Shown one piece after another: positions 10,590-19,917 of a DNA stretch of 25,000 bases (its first letter is position 1; every line of letters begins with the position of its first letter). Where the stretch lies: contig CAXIUT010000006.1 of assembly GCA_964035545.1 (NCBI GenBank), positions 1-25,000 of the forward strand, written 5' to 3'. The notes beneath the pieces are model-generated. The model was not told the origin of the DNA. It saw nothing but the letters and a program-made list of their open reading frames with translations, and did not search any database. A program made the translations under genes and the position numbers. This DNA comes from Bugula neritina (Eukaryota > Bryozoa > Gymnolaemata > Cheilostomatida > Bugulidae).

Positions 10590-11234
10590 TCATTATTCAA
10601 GGAATTATTCTTTGACTTTTTTATGTTTTGAGAGAGACTTGATCATTTTTTGCAATATCCTTTGTTGTGCTGGTCTAATTTATCCTTTTTACTGAAGTTC
10701 AGTGATTTTTTCAACAATTGATTTTCTCAATGTAGGCATTTTTTTGATAATAAAAGGGAAAAAAGTTACATTTAAATGACATTTTCTTTTAGTAATAAAT
10801 TTTTAAAACATTTCTTTTATCATTTAGTTTACAGCTTATTCGTTTTATACTCTTAATTTCCTCATTACTTTTATGAAATCTTAAGTAAATTTATTTAAGT
10901 CTTTCTTCGCTTTGAACAAAAGTAAGTTTTGATAATAGTGGGCTATCTGAACCAAGAATTCTTCTGAAAGATTACTTTTATTAAGCAAGCGAGTTAAAAT
11001 TTACCTCATATGAGTTGGATCTTTGATGAAAGCTTCTTCTGTAAGGAGAGGAAGGATGGGAGAAGGATCTTTTGTTTTTTCAACAAAGAGGAGAATGAGA
11101 GAAAAAACTCTATTTTTAAAAGCTGAAACTTTTTAAATGGTTGGACGTGATTCAGATTATTTATTTTTAAAGTTGACAATAGCTTAATCTTTCTCAAGAA
11201 TAGTTATATCTTGAACACTATCTTCTGACTCCAT
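10590..11234 (-). CDS. Helical protein of unknown function, 214 aa
   Basis: An uninterrupted frame from ATG 11232-11234 (MESEDSVQDITILEKDQAIV) to TGA 10590-10592, with no introns or corrections needed. An acidic N-terminus leads to predicted helices (KNRVFSLILLFVEKTKDPSP, EEFLVQIAHYYQNLLLFKAK) and a basic C-terminal third (RKSIVEKITELQQKG...HKKVKEQFLEQ). The hydrophobic patch near residues 45-55 is too short and too charged at its flanks to be a confident membrane span. The layout recalls HEAT-like or nucleolar scaffold proteins, but I see no diagnostic motif and assign no function. It starts 47 bp downstream of the next minus-strand gene's stop. Confidence 0.7.
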
Positions 11235-11281
11235 GATTGTTGTTGTTTATAATTTTATAATAATATGAAAGAAGTAAATAA

Positions 11282-12712
11282 TCATTTTATATATTTGATT
11301 CCTGGTCTTTTGATTTTAAGATTATCGTAAAACTAGCTGGCTCTCATCTTTTCTTAGAAGATGATGATAGCTTCCATTAGCTGATAAAAAGTCTAATGTA
11401 GTTATTATCTTGAGTATCCAAGTAGGAGATCAGGTAATTTGAACCAAATCTATAAAACTGGAAACTCTCTTAGAATCTATTAGGGCAAATTTCTAATTTC
11501 TTTTTTATATCTGAAGCTCTTTTCAATAAATGAATATATTTTTTCTTGATAATTTTCGATATTATAGACTGTTAGAATTTTACTCTAAGTATATCCACAA
11601 AGTAATCTTAGATACTAATCTGCTTTGCTTGTTATTTGCTCATAAACTTTATTCATAATACTTGTTCCCTCACATTATTGTGAAAGTTAGATATAACTTT
11701 TAACTTCTTCTATGATCTACACTAAATATATTTTTTAAGTTGAAATGATATTTCTGATATTAGTGTTGATGATGGCATCTTTTTCAAATATTTTTTGAGA
11801 TTTGAAATTGATAGCTTTGTATTTTTTAAACTATGTATACTCTTCAATTGTTTAGAAGCAAAGATTTTATCCGTTATCAACTACATCACTTTATTAGCAT
11901 GCAATTATTCTTTAGCATGTTTATTTTTAATAAACAGCTAAGTCATCTTTATTGAATCTACTTTTTTCATCTTCATCTATCCTGGAAAGGAAATTAAAAT
12001 TGGCTCCTGCTATTTAGTTTATATAATGTGGATAATTAGTTTATTTTTCAGATTTTGTATTTTTTTTATTGATGAAATAGAGATAATCAAAAAGCCTATA
12101 TTTTTAAAATTTTTATTGATAGAACTTTTGAACTATGCCATAAGTCCTTCTTCAATAGTTGATTCTAATTTGTATTTTAAGTTTTCAGCGACTTGATTTT
12201 AATTTTCATAGAAAAAAAAATGAATTAAGAGTTCAAGTATTAATTTGATTGAAAGATTATGCTTTCTTTTCTAAAAGGAAATAACTGATACAAATCTTTG
12301 ATGGGTACTTTTTAATTTAGTAAAGAACAATTGAATTAGGTAGTATCAAGAGAAAGATGAACCATAGCAGATCCTTTCTTTTGAGTATTTCTTGCATTTG
12401 TATTATTATTAGCATAATTGTTGGTTTGTCTGGTTGAGTCTCCTATAAATCCAAATTTAGCTTCATCTCTCGAGGATCTTGCCATGATTCCACATATTTT
12501 TAAAAATTAGTGATTACTTTGTCGAAAATCTCTTTGTTGTCGTCGAATATCTTCTTTGAATATGTTAGGATTTATTACTTTTTTTATTTTATCTTCTGAC
12601 TTTTCTTCTTTTCTTATTAGAGCATTCGATAATATTCAAGTCTTTCTTTATCTATACTTCTTATTATTGATTGTCCAGTTGATAGCTATTTTTTTGAACT
12701 TTCCTGTTGCAT
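11282..12712 (-). CDS. Helical protein of unknown function, ~477 aa
   Basis: ATG at 12710-12712 (MQQESSKKQLSTGQSIIRSI) and TGA at 11282-11284. A Lys/Glu-rich start is followed by a polar region (MARSSRDEAKFGFIGDSTRQ, NNYANNNTNARNTQKKG) and then a long helical body ending in ILREFPVLQIWFKLPDLLLG and ...QTFYQLMEAIIIFQEKMRAS. Three single-base omissions in runs are needed: near 12605-12620, A-run 12212-12220, and A-run 12089-12093. For the last, a 38-nt intron would also restore frame. With them the gene has 478 codons. No signal peptide is seen. The repeated amphipathic helices recall vesicle-tethering or scaffold subunits, but this is impression only. A second possible start is the internal MARSSRDE near 12484, which would avoid the first correction. 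Confidence 0.68.
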
Positions 12713-12930
12713 TTTAAAATAGTACCTTAAAATGAATAATTATAGAGGTAGTAAAAGTCAAATTTTTAGTCTAGATAAATATTTTCAGAGGGAAAGGTAG
12801 TTAGATAAATATCAAAGATAAGGTCAAAAGATTAAAAACTGAGTTAAAAATATCTTTGACTTCAAAGTGAATAAATTATATTATTTATAATTTTTGAAAT
12901 ATGATTGGATATTACTTTATAAAGAGATAA
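12713..12930. promoter_or_regulatory. Intergenic region between two minus-strand genes
   Basis: These 218 bp lie upstream of the helical protein gene (start 12712) and downstream of the ABC transporter stop (12931). They presumably hold the former's promoter. A 36-codon plus-strand frame at 12732-12842 (MNNYRGSKSQIFSLDK…) is present but unsupported. Confidence 0.45.
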
Positions 12931-15900
12931 TCAAGATTCATCTTCTTTCATTTTGCCAGATTATTTATATAGTTTAGCGAAAATAGAGTTTTATTTTGCC
13001 AGTAGCCTCTCTGGAGAGTCGAATTAAGCGATTTCTCCTCTATTCAAAACAAGAATTCTATCTGATTATACCACTGTATTGATTCTATGAGCAATAGTCA
13101 AAACAGTTTTATCTGCGAAAACTTTTTTTATCACTTTTTGGATCACTGAATCAGTCTAAATATCAATGCTTGCTGTTGCTTCATCAACTAGAACGATTTT
13201 TTTTAGGATTTATCAATGATCTGGCAATATTCAGAAGTTGCTTTTCTCCTGCACTCAAATTGTCTCCTCCTTCAGTTACAGGACTGTTTAGCCCTTAAAC
13301 TGCTTCGAATTGCTCCCAGATCCCACATAAAGTAAGAGCTTTTATAACTTGTTCATCTGAGTGAGAGTTAGTAGGATCTACATTCTCTCTAACAGTTCCT
13401 GTAAACATGAAATGATCTTGGAGAATAATATTGATATTTGATCTTAATTATTACAGACCCATTGTGCTAATATCTATGCCATCTACGAGTATCTTTCCTG
13501 CAGAAGCTTCAAGAATTCTTAATATTCCTAACATCATTGAACTTTTTCCACTTCCTGTACGACCAACTATACCTATCTTTTATCCTGGTCTAATGACTAA
13601 ATTAAGTGATTTAAGAACATCATCAAGATCAGGTTTATATCTAAGACTATAATTATTTAGAACCATTTATCCTTTGGGAAAGACTTTACTCACAAAATAT
13701 ATTTTATTGAAACTTTAATTTTATTTCCAATTTTAATCTAAAAATTTTTAAAATCCCTTCTCTGATTCAAGAACTGTAAGTTGTTAACATTTTCCTAAAG
13801 ATTATATTCTTGGCGCAAAGGCAGACATACTAAGATGGAATCTCATGACTGTATCTTATAAGGCAAAATAGTTGAAAATCACAAAGATAGTGTATTACTT
13901 GAAACTTTAATCTAAGAAGATCAGACTGAGGATATCAATAATGGCTAAAGAATTGATTGTAATATAGAAGATTAATTTTATTCGAGCATCAACAATATGA
14001 CGAATGATTGCTGCCATAGAGAAAATATTCATTTTGATCCAGAAATTATCAACAATTTATCTAATTTTCTTAAAAGCTCTAATAGTAGGTAGGCCATCTA
14101 ACATCTAACTATATTTGCTATTAATAGGTATGATGAGTTCTTGTTAGAGTTTATTTATTTTAATGCTGAGACTAAAGAATGAATCAAAAAGGTAAAGAGT
14201 GACCAATACGGCGACAACTAAAAATATCATGTAGTAAAAATTTTTGAACAGAATATAGACATAGAAGATGCCAAAGAGATGGGAAAGAAAGAGTTGAGTA
14301 TTCGTAAGAAGAAAGACAAACTATGTTGTGATGATTTTGTCATTAATATTAAGATCATTTGAAAGTCTATTGATAATTTTCTATGAAGGAACTTTCTAAA
14401 AATAACTGAGAGGAGAGTACAGAAGACTTTTAATCATATCATCATGAATAGATTGAAACAATCTAGAAATGTGCAGTAAGAAGGCAAGCAGTAGAGTGAT
14501 AACTACTTTGATTCCATTCAAAATCAGTTGAATATTGAGATATTTATTGTTTGCAGCTGAATTACTTAGAGCCCAGATATTGAGGTTAATTTGAGTATTT
14601 GTGGTGATTCCTGCTAAGATAAAGATGAATAGAATCAATACTATAGCGAAAAAGACTCCTCCATTTCTTTTAATGTACACTTTAAATGAATCGAAAGTGG
14701 TTATTTATTAATCCAAATCTTATGGAGGTCTCATCAAGTTGATCTGTTAAGGTTCAGCAAATTACATAGTTTTAGATAAAACTGCTTCATATTCATGACT
14801 TGATCGCAACTGGAGGCCTCAATTTTAGCTAGTAAAGGTTCACTTTTGGTCATTTCGTATGTTCCTGAGATTTTAATTTATCCATCTTCAAAGAGAAGAA
14901 TTCTATCAGCATAAGGTACAAAATAAAGAGAATGAGTGATCAGAATTACAGTTTTTTCTCTTAGATATTTTTTGATTGCCATAGAAAAGAGAAAAGATCC
15001 AACATGAGCATCTACAGCACTTAGAATATCATCTAAAATATAAATATCTGCATCTGAATAAAGAGCCCTTGCAAATGAGACTCTTGCTTTTTGTCCTCCT
15101 GAAAGAGTAGAACCTCTTTTACCAATCATTTAGAGATCTCCATTAGCAAATAGTAATAGATCAGGTTAAAGAGAAGAGTATTTGATTACATCAGAATATC
15201 TTTGGTAGTTATATTATTTGCCAAAGAGAATATTGTTTCTTATTGTATCATTCATAATCCAAGGGACTTGACTTGCATAAGCAATTTCTCCATTTACTTT
15301 GACTTGTGGGTTGCCTTCTTTGCTCATTTCTCCTAATAAACAGTTTATTAAAGAAGTTTTTCCTGAACCATATTTACCAATCAAGGCTACAAGTTCTCCC
15401 TTTTGTATTTTTAAGTTGATGTTTTTAAGATGTAAAACATTCGACTATGGGACCATTGCATTGTTTTCTTCACTTTTTTAAGCCTACTACCAATGAAAGT
15501 TTCCATCAGATACTTCGATAGAATATTGAGATGATATCTTATCTGAATAAGTAATGTGTGAGAGATCTAGTTCATCTTGTTTCATAAAATTTTAAATATT
15601 TTTTAGTCCTACTTGAACCATATCAATGTAAGAAAGTCCATTAAGAATAACTTGCATATTAATGATGATCATTGCTAGATTGACTGTGAAGACTGTTTAT
15701 AAACTGATTTAACTTCCTTGCATGAGAATTAATTTGACTACGAAAACCACAATTAGAGGTTTAGAAATCATGATGATGATGTTTTGAAGAATTTCTATAA
15801 ATAGTTTAAACTTCAACTATTTTACTTAGTTTATTCTGAGTTATCTTAGTTTATTAAAATAACAAGCTTCTAAGGCATTTGCTTTGATAAATTTGATAAT

Positions 15901-16791
15901 ATTTATGATTTCAATTGTTGTTTTAACTCTTAAGCTTGTGAGGACATTGAGCTAATCATCGACTCTTTTCATACATTTTCTAAATAAAAATCTAACAGCT
16001 AGATTAGCTGCAGTCAAAAGAATACCAATTAGACCAGGTATCCCAGCTACGAAGAGAACAGTCCCTGACAAAACTACAAATAAAACTGCATTGTCCATAA
16101 CTAATGATATTTTTGCAGGATATACTAGAAGCATTGCACAATCTGAATGCATCATTTTGGACATTTATGTTACAGAGATGTTTTTGTTGGTTAGAGGCGA
16201 ACAGTTAAAAGTTTTTTTAGTAATTGCATTTGACATCAATCTGTACATCTTAAGACCAACTCTATTCTGTAAAATTTAGGAATAATAACAGCAAATAGTT
16301 CGACAAATACGAGCCACTACTAATCCTGTTACCAATATTTTATTTTAGATAGTTTGAACTTGGTCATTGACTATCTTTTGATAGATATAGAAAAGGAGAA
16401 GTGGCGTCATTGCATGACAGAGACTCCCAAACAAGGAGAGGAAAAATGAAAGCCATACTTATTCTTGATATTATTTAATTTACTTCTGAAAACTTTAAAT
16501 ATGGAGTGTTCAAGAGGATCTTTCCGTTCATCTCTTAGACTCTATTAAAATGATTATTTCCACAAAAAGTAGTTCTCATCTTCTTCTTCTAAACTTTAAA
16601 TTAGATCCTAAGGTTTAACTTGACTATAAACTGACTATGCTTTTTGAGATTTGATTGTAAGCATTGAATTCTAGTTATAAAAAGAATACTTGAAAATCTT
16701 TGCTGGAGAGACAAGTGACTCCAACGCAATTATTTTATCTTAGAGAAGCATAAGATAAATAATCTTCGTTGATATCAGGATACTCGAGCAT
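12931..16791 (-). CDS. ABC transporter, subfamily C (MRP-like), full length
   Basis: About 1,273 residues with the order TMD1-NBD1-TMD2-NBD2 and no extra N-terminal TMD0, the short MRP form. Such proteins export or compartmentalise organic anions and conjugates using ATP; the substrate here is unknown. ATG is 16789-16791 ([20 protein letters not shown]). TMD1 shows [20 protein letters not shown] and [20 protein letters not shown], the family's conserved intracellular loop. NBD1 has Walker [10 protein letters not shown] (about residue 457), signature LSGGQ and [10 protein letters not shown], with Asp in place of catalytic Glu as is normal for this subfamily. NBD2 has GRTGSGKSS (about 1060), signature LSAGE, Walker [10 protein letters not shown] and a TIAHRINTV switch. 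Introns are at 16671-16689 and 16464-16483. One A too many (T-run 13197-13204) breaks the frame just before Walker B of NBD2. The linker near 14818 needs one missing C or a 26-nt intron (14818-14843). TGA is 12931-12933. Confidence 0.93.
16464..16483 (-). other. Spliceosomal intron, 20 nt
   Basis: GTAAATTAAATAATATCAAG on the minus strand. Splicing joins IFKVFR to [15 protein letters not shown], the first membrane span of TMD1, and bypasses a TGA. Confidence 0.85.
16671..16689 (-). other. Probable intron, 19 nt
   Basis: GTATTCTTTTTATAACTAG on the minus strand. Splicing joins SSKDFQ to [14 protein letters not shown]. At 19 nt it is the shortest here; a 20-nt intron with one base missing from the T-run is an equally good reading. 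Confidence 0.7.
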
Positions 16792-16985
16792 GAACAGTAA
16801 ATAATGATTCAATTATAATTGATCAATAAAAATAAATAAATTAGTTCAACAATCATATTATACTACATAGTAATTATTAATTTTGTAATAAAAAAACACT
16901 CTATCAAAAATTTAAGAAACCAAATAAAAAAAGAATATTATTAGATACTATTAGATACAAAGTCGATATAAGATATAATAATTAA
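16792..16985. promoter_or_regulatory. Upstream region of the ABC transporter gene
   Basis: These 194 AT-rich bp lie between the ABC transporter start and the SHIPPO gene's stop, both on the minus strand. A 10-bp direct repeat (ATTAGATACT then ATTAGATACA) occurs at 16940-16959. No other motif is seen. Confidence 0.45.
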
Positions 16986-18224
16986 TCAGAAACGTGAAAC
17001 ATTTGAATTAAAAGCTGGAAAGGAAACATCCATGACTTTTAGCTTTTATTTATGTTCTAATTTCTTTTTTAATTTATAATTTATGTCAAACAAACTTAAA
17101 TTATAGCTCTTTGAACTTTATTTAGTTGGTTGAGATTGACGATTCTCTTTGATTTCTTTTGTTACTCTCATGGGTTTATCTTTAAATCTATTTGAATTTA
17201 ACATTTTAGCTATGCTAGAGTTGTCAAGATAAACATACTTATCTTGCATATATTATCCTGGACCAGGCTACTTTAATGTAGAAGTACTAGGCTGGTTATT
17301 TTTGATTTATTTTTAAATTGAATCTAGTCTGTCTTGGAAATGGTTGACCTCTATAATCAATATTATATGTCATGTCATATTTTTTCATATTATAACTTCC
17401 AGGACCAACTTAACTATGAACTCTAGGTCTTTTGTTTTTGAATTTAGTTCTTTTTATTATATTTGAGGCATAAGAAACATAAGATAAGCGTTGAGTTTTC
17501 TTTTTTTAATTGTTTTACTCTTTAGATAGATTGTAAGATCCTGGACCTAAATATGGTTAATCACTTTAAGTTAAAAATCTTGGAACTTTAGATAAAAATA
17601 CCTTTGAACCATGACTTTTACTATGATGTATTTATTACATTTAATATTCGATATCTTCATCAAATGAAGGGTTATTTATTCTATTATTTTAAGGTTATTG
17701 TGATATTTTGAAGAGTTAAGGATCTATTTTAGGAGCTTTACTTTTAAAAACAGATTGATGACCTCCTTTTTTCTTTTATTTATCATTTAAAGTTAAAGAA
17801 TCATAGAACCCAGGTCCAACTGGTGAAATATTTTAGAATATTTTTTCTTTAAATCTTGATGATTTACTCCATGAATGATTGTTTGAAGTAGTAATTTGTT
17901 CGATGTTGTAATATCCAGGTCCTATTTTGTTATTTTTATTTGAGTTATGCTAAAATAATTTTGATCTGGTTTTACTGTATATCCATTTAAATTATTTTTT
18001 AATATGAGAAATATCTGTTTTTTGTTTATGATATTTTGATGTTTTTTCTTTATTATGATTGAATTACATTGATCATGAGCAGGTACATCATAACTTCCTG
18101 GTCCTGGAGTTTTAAGAATTAGTTTATTATCTGAGTATCTAGGAGAACTTGAATTAAAAGGATATCGAAGGGGACCAATATCGACTTTAACCTCATCTTT
18201 TTCTTTTGACAATCCCAATTACAT
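16986..18224 (-). CDS. SHIPPO-repeat protein (ODF3/CIMAP-like), axonemal
   Basis: About 405 residues with at least six PGPGxY-type repeats: TPGPGSYDV, IGPGYYNIE, VGPGFYDSL, LGPGSYNLS, VGPGSYNMK and PGPGQYMQD, spaced 45-75 residues apart. This is the STPGR/SHIPPO repeat of the outer dense fibre 3 and CIMAP families. Those proteins bind microtubules of cilia and sperm tails, some as microtubule inner proteins, so an axonemal role is likely in a ciliate. ATG is 18222-18224 (MQLGLSKEKDEVKVDIGPLR). A 20-nt intron is at 18048-18067. Before the last repeat the frame changes: either the T-run 17299-17303 has one base too many (405 aa) or a 25-nt intron at 17324-17348 is spliced (397 aa). The tail is basic and ends SNVSRF at TGA 16986-16988. 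No transmembrane or coiled-coil segment is evident. Confidence 0.87.
18048..18067 (-). other. Spliceosomal intron, 20 nt
   Basis: GTAATTCAATCATAATAAAG on the minus strand. Splicing connects the first PGPGSYD repeat to the frame carrying IGPGYYNIE and the later repeats. Confidence 0.88.
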
Positions 18225-18371
18225 TTATAAAAAACTATATTAATATAACGATAAATAAATATCAAAAAAATATTAGTTTAGGAAATATTGTTCTTATTTA
18301 TTTGAAGGCAATTAAAAGTTATCTGAATATATTTATACATATTGTATTAAATAATTGAGAATTAATCAAAA
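18225..18371. promoter_or_regulatory. Shared promoter region of divergent genes
   Basis: These 147 bp separate the SHIPPO gene start (minus) from the small coiled-coil gene start (plus). The sequence is AT-rich without a recognisable motif. Confidence 0.5.
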
Positions 18372-18836
18372 ATGAATCCATAAAAACACAATAAACCTCT
18401 CACTCAGATCGATGAGATCAATAAATAATTTAAGGATATTGAAACTGAGGTCAAAGAGACATATATTTCTATTAGTTCAGCGAAGTCAAAACTAGAAAAG
18501 GTGATAAAATGCTATAAGTATATGTTAGATGGAGCAAATAAGAATAAGGTAGATCAAGCTATCAATAGTCAAATTGAAGTTCTCAAAAAATATGAAGAAA
18601 AACAAAACTAAATGATCAAAAAATTGTAACAAAAGAATACTGCTAATGAGTTGACCGCCATTTCTGGAAAATTACCAATACTTTAAAAATCTGTTCAAAA
18701 AACTATGATGAAAGATTAGTTGTTGAAACTATTAGTTACTATTGATGTAGAGCTTGAAAAACTTTAATTAAGGAAAGATGGAATATCAAAATAAATTCAA
18801 AGAAAAAAAGAGGAAACTTCTAGAATGAAAAGATGA
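18372..18836 (+). CDS. Small coiled-coil protein, 154 aa, unknown function
   Basis: An intronless frame from ATG 18372 (MNPQKHNKPLTQIDEINKQF) to TGA 18834-18836, with several TAA/TAG glutamines, no corrections needed and normal local codon use. The sequence is almost wholly helical and charged, with heptad-like spacing (KDIETEVKETYISISSAKSK, KLQQKNTANELTAISGKLPI, LLVTIDVELEKLQLRKDGIS). It is probably a dimerising coiled coil. It has no signal peptide or membrane segment. The neighbour on its left is a ciliary SHIPPO protein under a shared divergent promoter, but this is weak evidence for a ciliary role. Function and family are not recognised. Confidence 0.65.
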
Positions 18837-18927
18837 AGTGATTTGAGGAATAATTATACTTTTATTAAATTGAAAAATAACTTTATGTTTTATTAAATAG
18901 TTAATTTTAATAAGTACTCTTATAATT
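18837..18927. promoter_or_regulatory. Short intergenic region between tandem genes
   Basis: These 91 bp of T-rich sequence must hold both the 3' end signals of the upstream gene and the promoter of the Gemin2-like gene. No motif is identifiable. Confidence 0.4.
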
Positions 18928-19812
18928 ATGGATAAATAAGAGGAGATAATTGAAGTAGAAGAGAAATTTATTGAAGAATAAAGCTTCAATGAAATGGAAA
19001 AAGAGGATTAAGATTATTTAGAAGAATCATAATAAAGTGCTGAAGACTAACTTTTACCAAGACCTGCTTTTGAGATTGAAGAAAATAATTAAAATTTGAC
19101 TGAATAAGAAAAGTAAGCATTTTCATACCTTTTATCTGTAAGGTCTCAGAAAAAGGACATAGTTAAGGATAGAAAGAAAGCTAATAATCATAATTTGGAT
19201 CAATAAAAAGAAAAATTAACTCTAAAAAACACTAAATATTAGACAAATGAAGAACTATAAATAATATTTTAAAAGATACGCTAATGGAAAGATGAAGTGG
19301 TCAAACATTGGAGATGTGTAGTTACTAATATGCAATACCTTCATAAGAAAAAGAGACCAGAAGAGATTTTTAAATAAAAATTACAAGGATAAAGTATAAA
19401 AAACATTCCTGAAGTTTATAAACTTTGTTTGAATAAGTGGTTAACTCTTCCTCAAATAGAATCCCTTCTTATTTCATTTTCAAACTCTCAATATTTTCAT
19501 ATTAGCAATCAACAAGAAAATAAACATAATATTGGAATTCAAAATTATCATATTTGGATCTATTCATTACTTGCCTTACATCAAAGTTATGCTTCTTATA
19601 CTAATTTTTTGGCTTTAGCTTCTATCAATGCACCAATTGAAAAATAAGTGCATTATTATCGATAATTAGTGAAGAAATAAGGCTTTATTAAAAATGAAGA
19701 GTTTAAATAAGAAGTCACTAAGCTACTAATAAGTTTGATTTTACTGATAGAAATTTTTAATCAAAAGTTTTTGAAAAAGCATTTGGATATTATAAAAATC
19801 ATAGATCTTTGA
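18928..19812 (+). CDS. Gemin2/SIP1-like protein
   Basis: A 294-residue intronless frame from ATG 18928 (MDKQEEIIEVEEKFIEEQSF) to TGA 19810-19812. After an acidic, Gln-rich N-terminus comes LTEQEKQAFSYLLSVRSQKK, resembling the Gemin2 helix PPRTPQEYLRRVQIEA. WKDEVVKHWRCVVTNMQYLH then resembles the region around VRQNVNKHRSHW. The C-terminal helical half (LNKWLTLPQIESLLISFSNS, NYHIWIYSLLALHQSYASYT, NFLALASINAPIEKQVHYYR, EVTKLLISLILLIEIFNQKF) follows the order of the Gemin2 core, including the W-Y-A-LLA element. Gemin2 binds SMN and the Sm pentamer during spliceosomal snRNP assembly. The assignment rests on motif order from memory rather than a search; a different helical family remains possible. 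A nearby LSm5 gene is thematically related but not co-transcribed. Confidence 0.6.
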
Positions 19813-19859
19813 TTTTTACATTGTTATTATTTGTTATTATTGTTTATTTAAATTTTGAT

Positions 19860-19896
19860 TTTGTAAGAATTTTAATATATTAAATATTCTTACAAA
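19860..19896. repeat. Near-perfect 37-bp palindrome in intergenic region
   Basis: TTTGTAAGAAT at 19860-19870 is the inverted complement of ATTCTTACAAA at 19886-19896. The AT-only core 19871-19884 is itself palindromic, leaving one unpaired base at 19885. It sits in the 105 bp between the Gemin2-like stop and the GTPase-like start, 21 bp before that ATG. It could be a protein-binding dyad, a hairpin in the 5' leader or 3' tail, or chance in AT-rich DNA. Confidence 0.8.
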
Positions 19897-19917
19897 GTTA
19901 GATTGATAATATTAAGT

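Noticed and set aside
11006-11197. Minus-strand 63-codon frame
   Set aside because: It lies within the 214-residue minus-strand gene but in a different frame; that gene's own frame is uninterrupted from ATG to TGA.
12732-12842. Short plus-strand frame beginning MNNYRGSKSQIFSLDKYFQR
   Set aside because: It looks protein-like for 36 codons but starts only 19 bp from a divergent gene's ATG. It has no continuation that avoids running antisense through the ABC transporter; a GT...AG extension of 21 nt leads only into that antisense frame.
13431-13652. Plus-strand open frame of 73 codons
   Set aside because: It is the antisense of ABC transporter NBD2 (Walker A region), whose minus-strand protein is clearly conserved.
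15299-15481. Plus-strand open frame of 60 codons
   Set aside because: It is antisense to NBD1 of the ABC transporter.
16091-16279. Plus-strand open frame of 62 codons
   Set aside because: It is antisense to TMD1 of the ABC transporter.
18786-18989. Minus-strand 67-codon frame
   Set aside because: It spans the end of the small coiled-coil gene and the start of the Gemin2-like gene on the opposite strand, and its Ser/Ile-rich composition looks like antisense.
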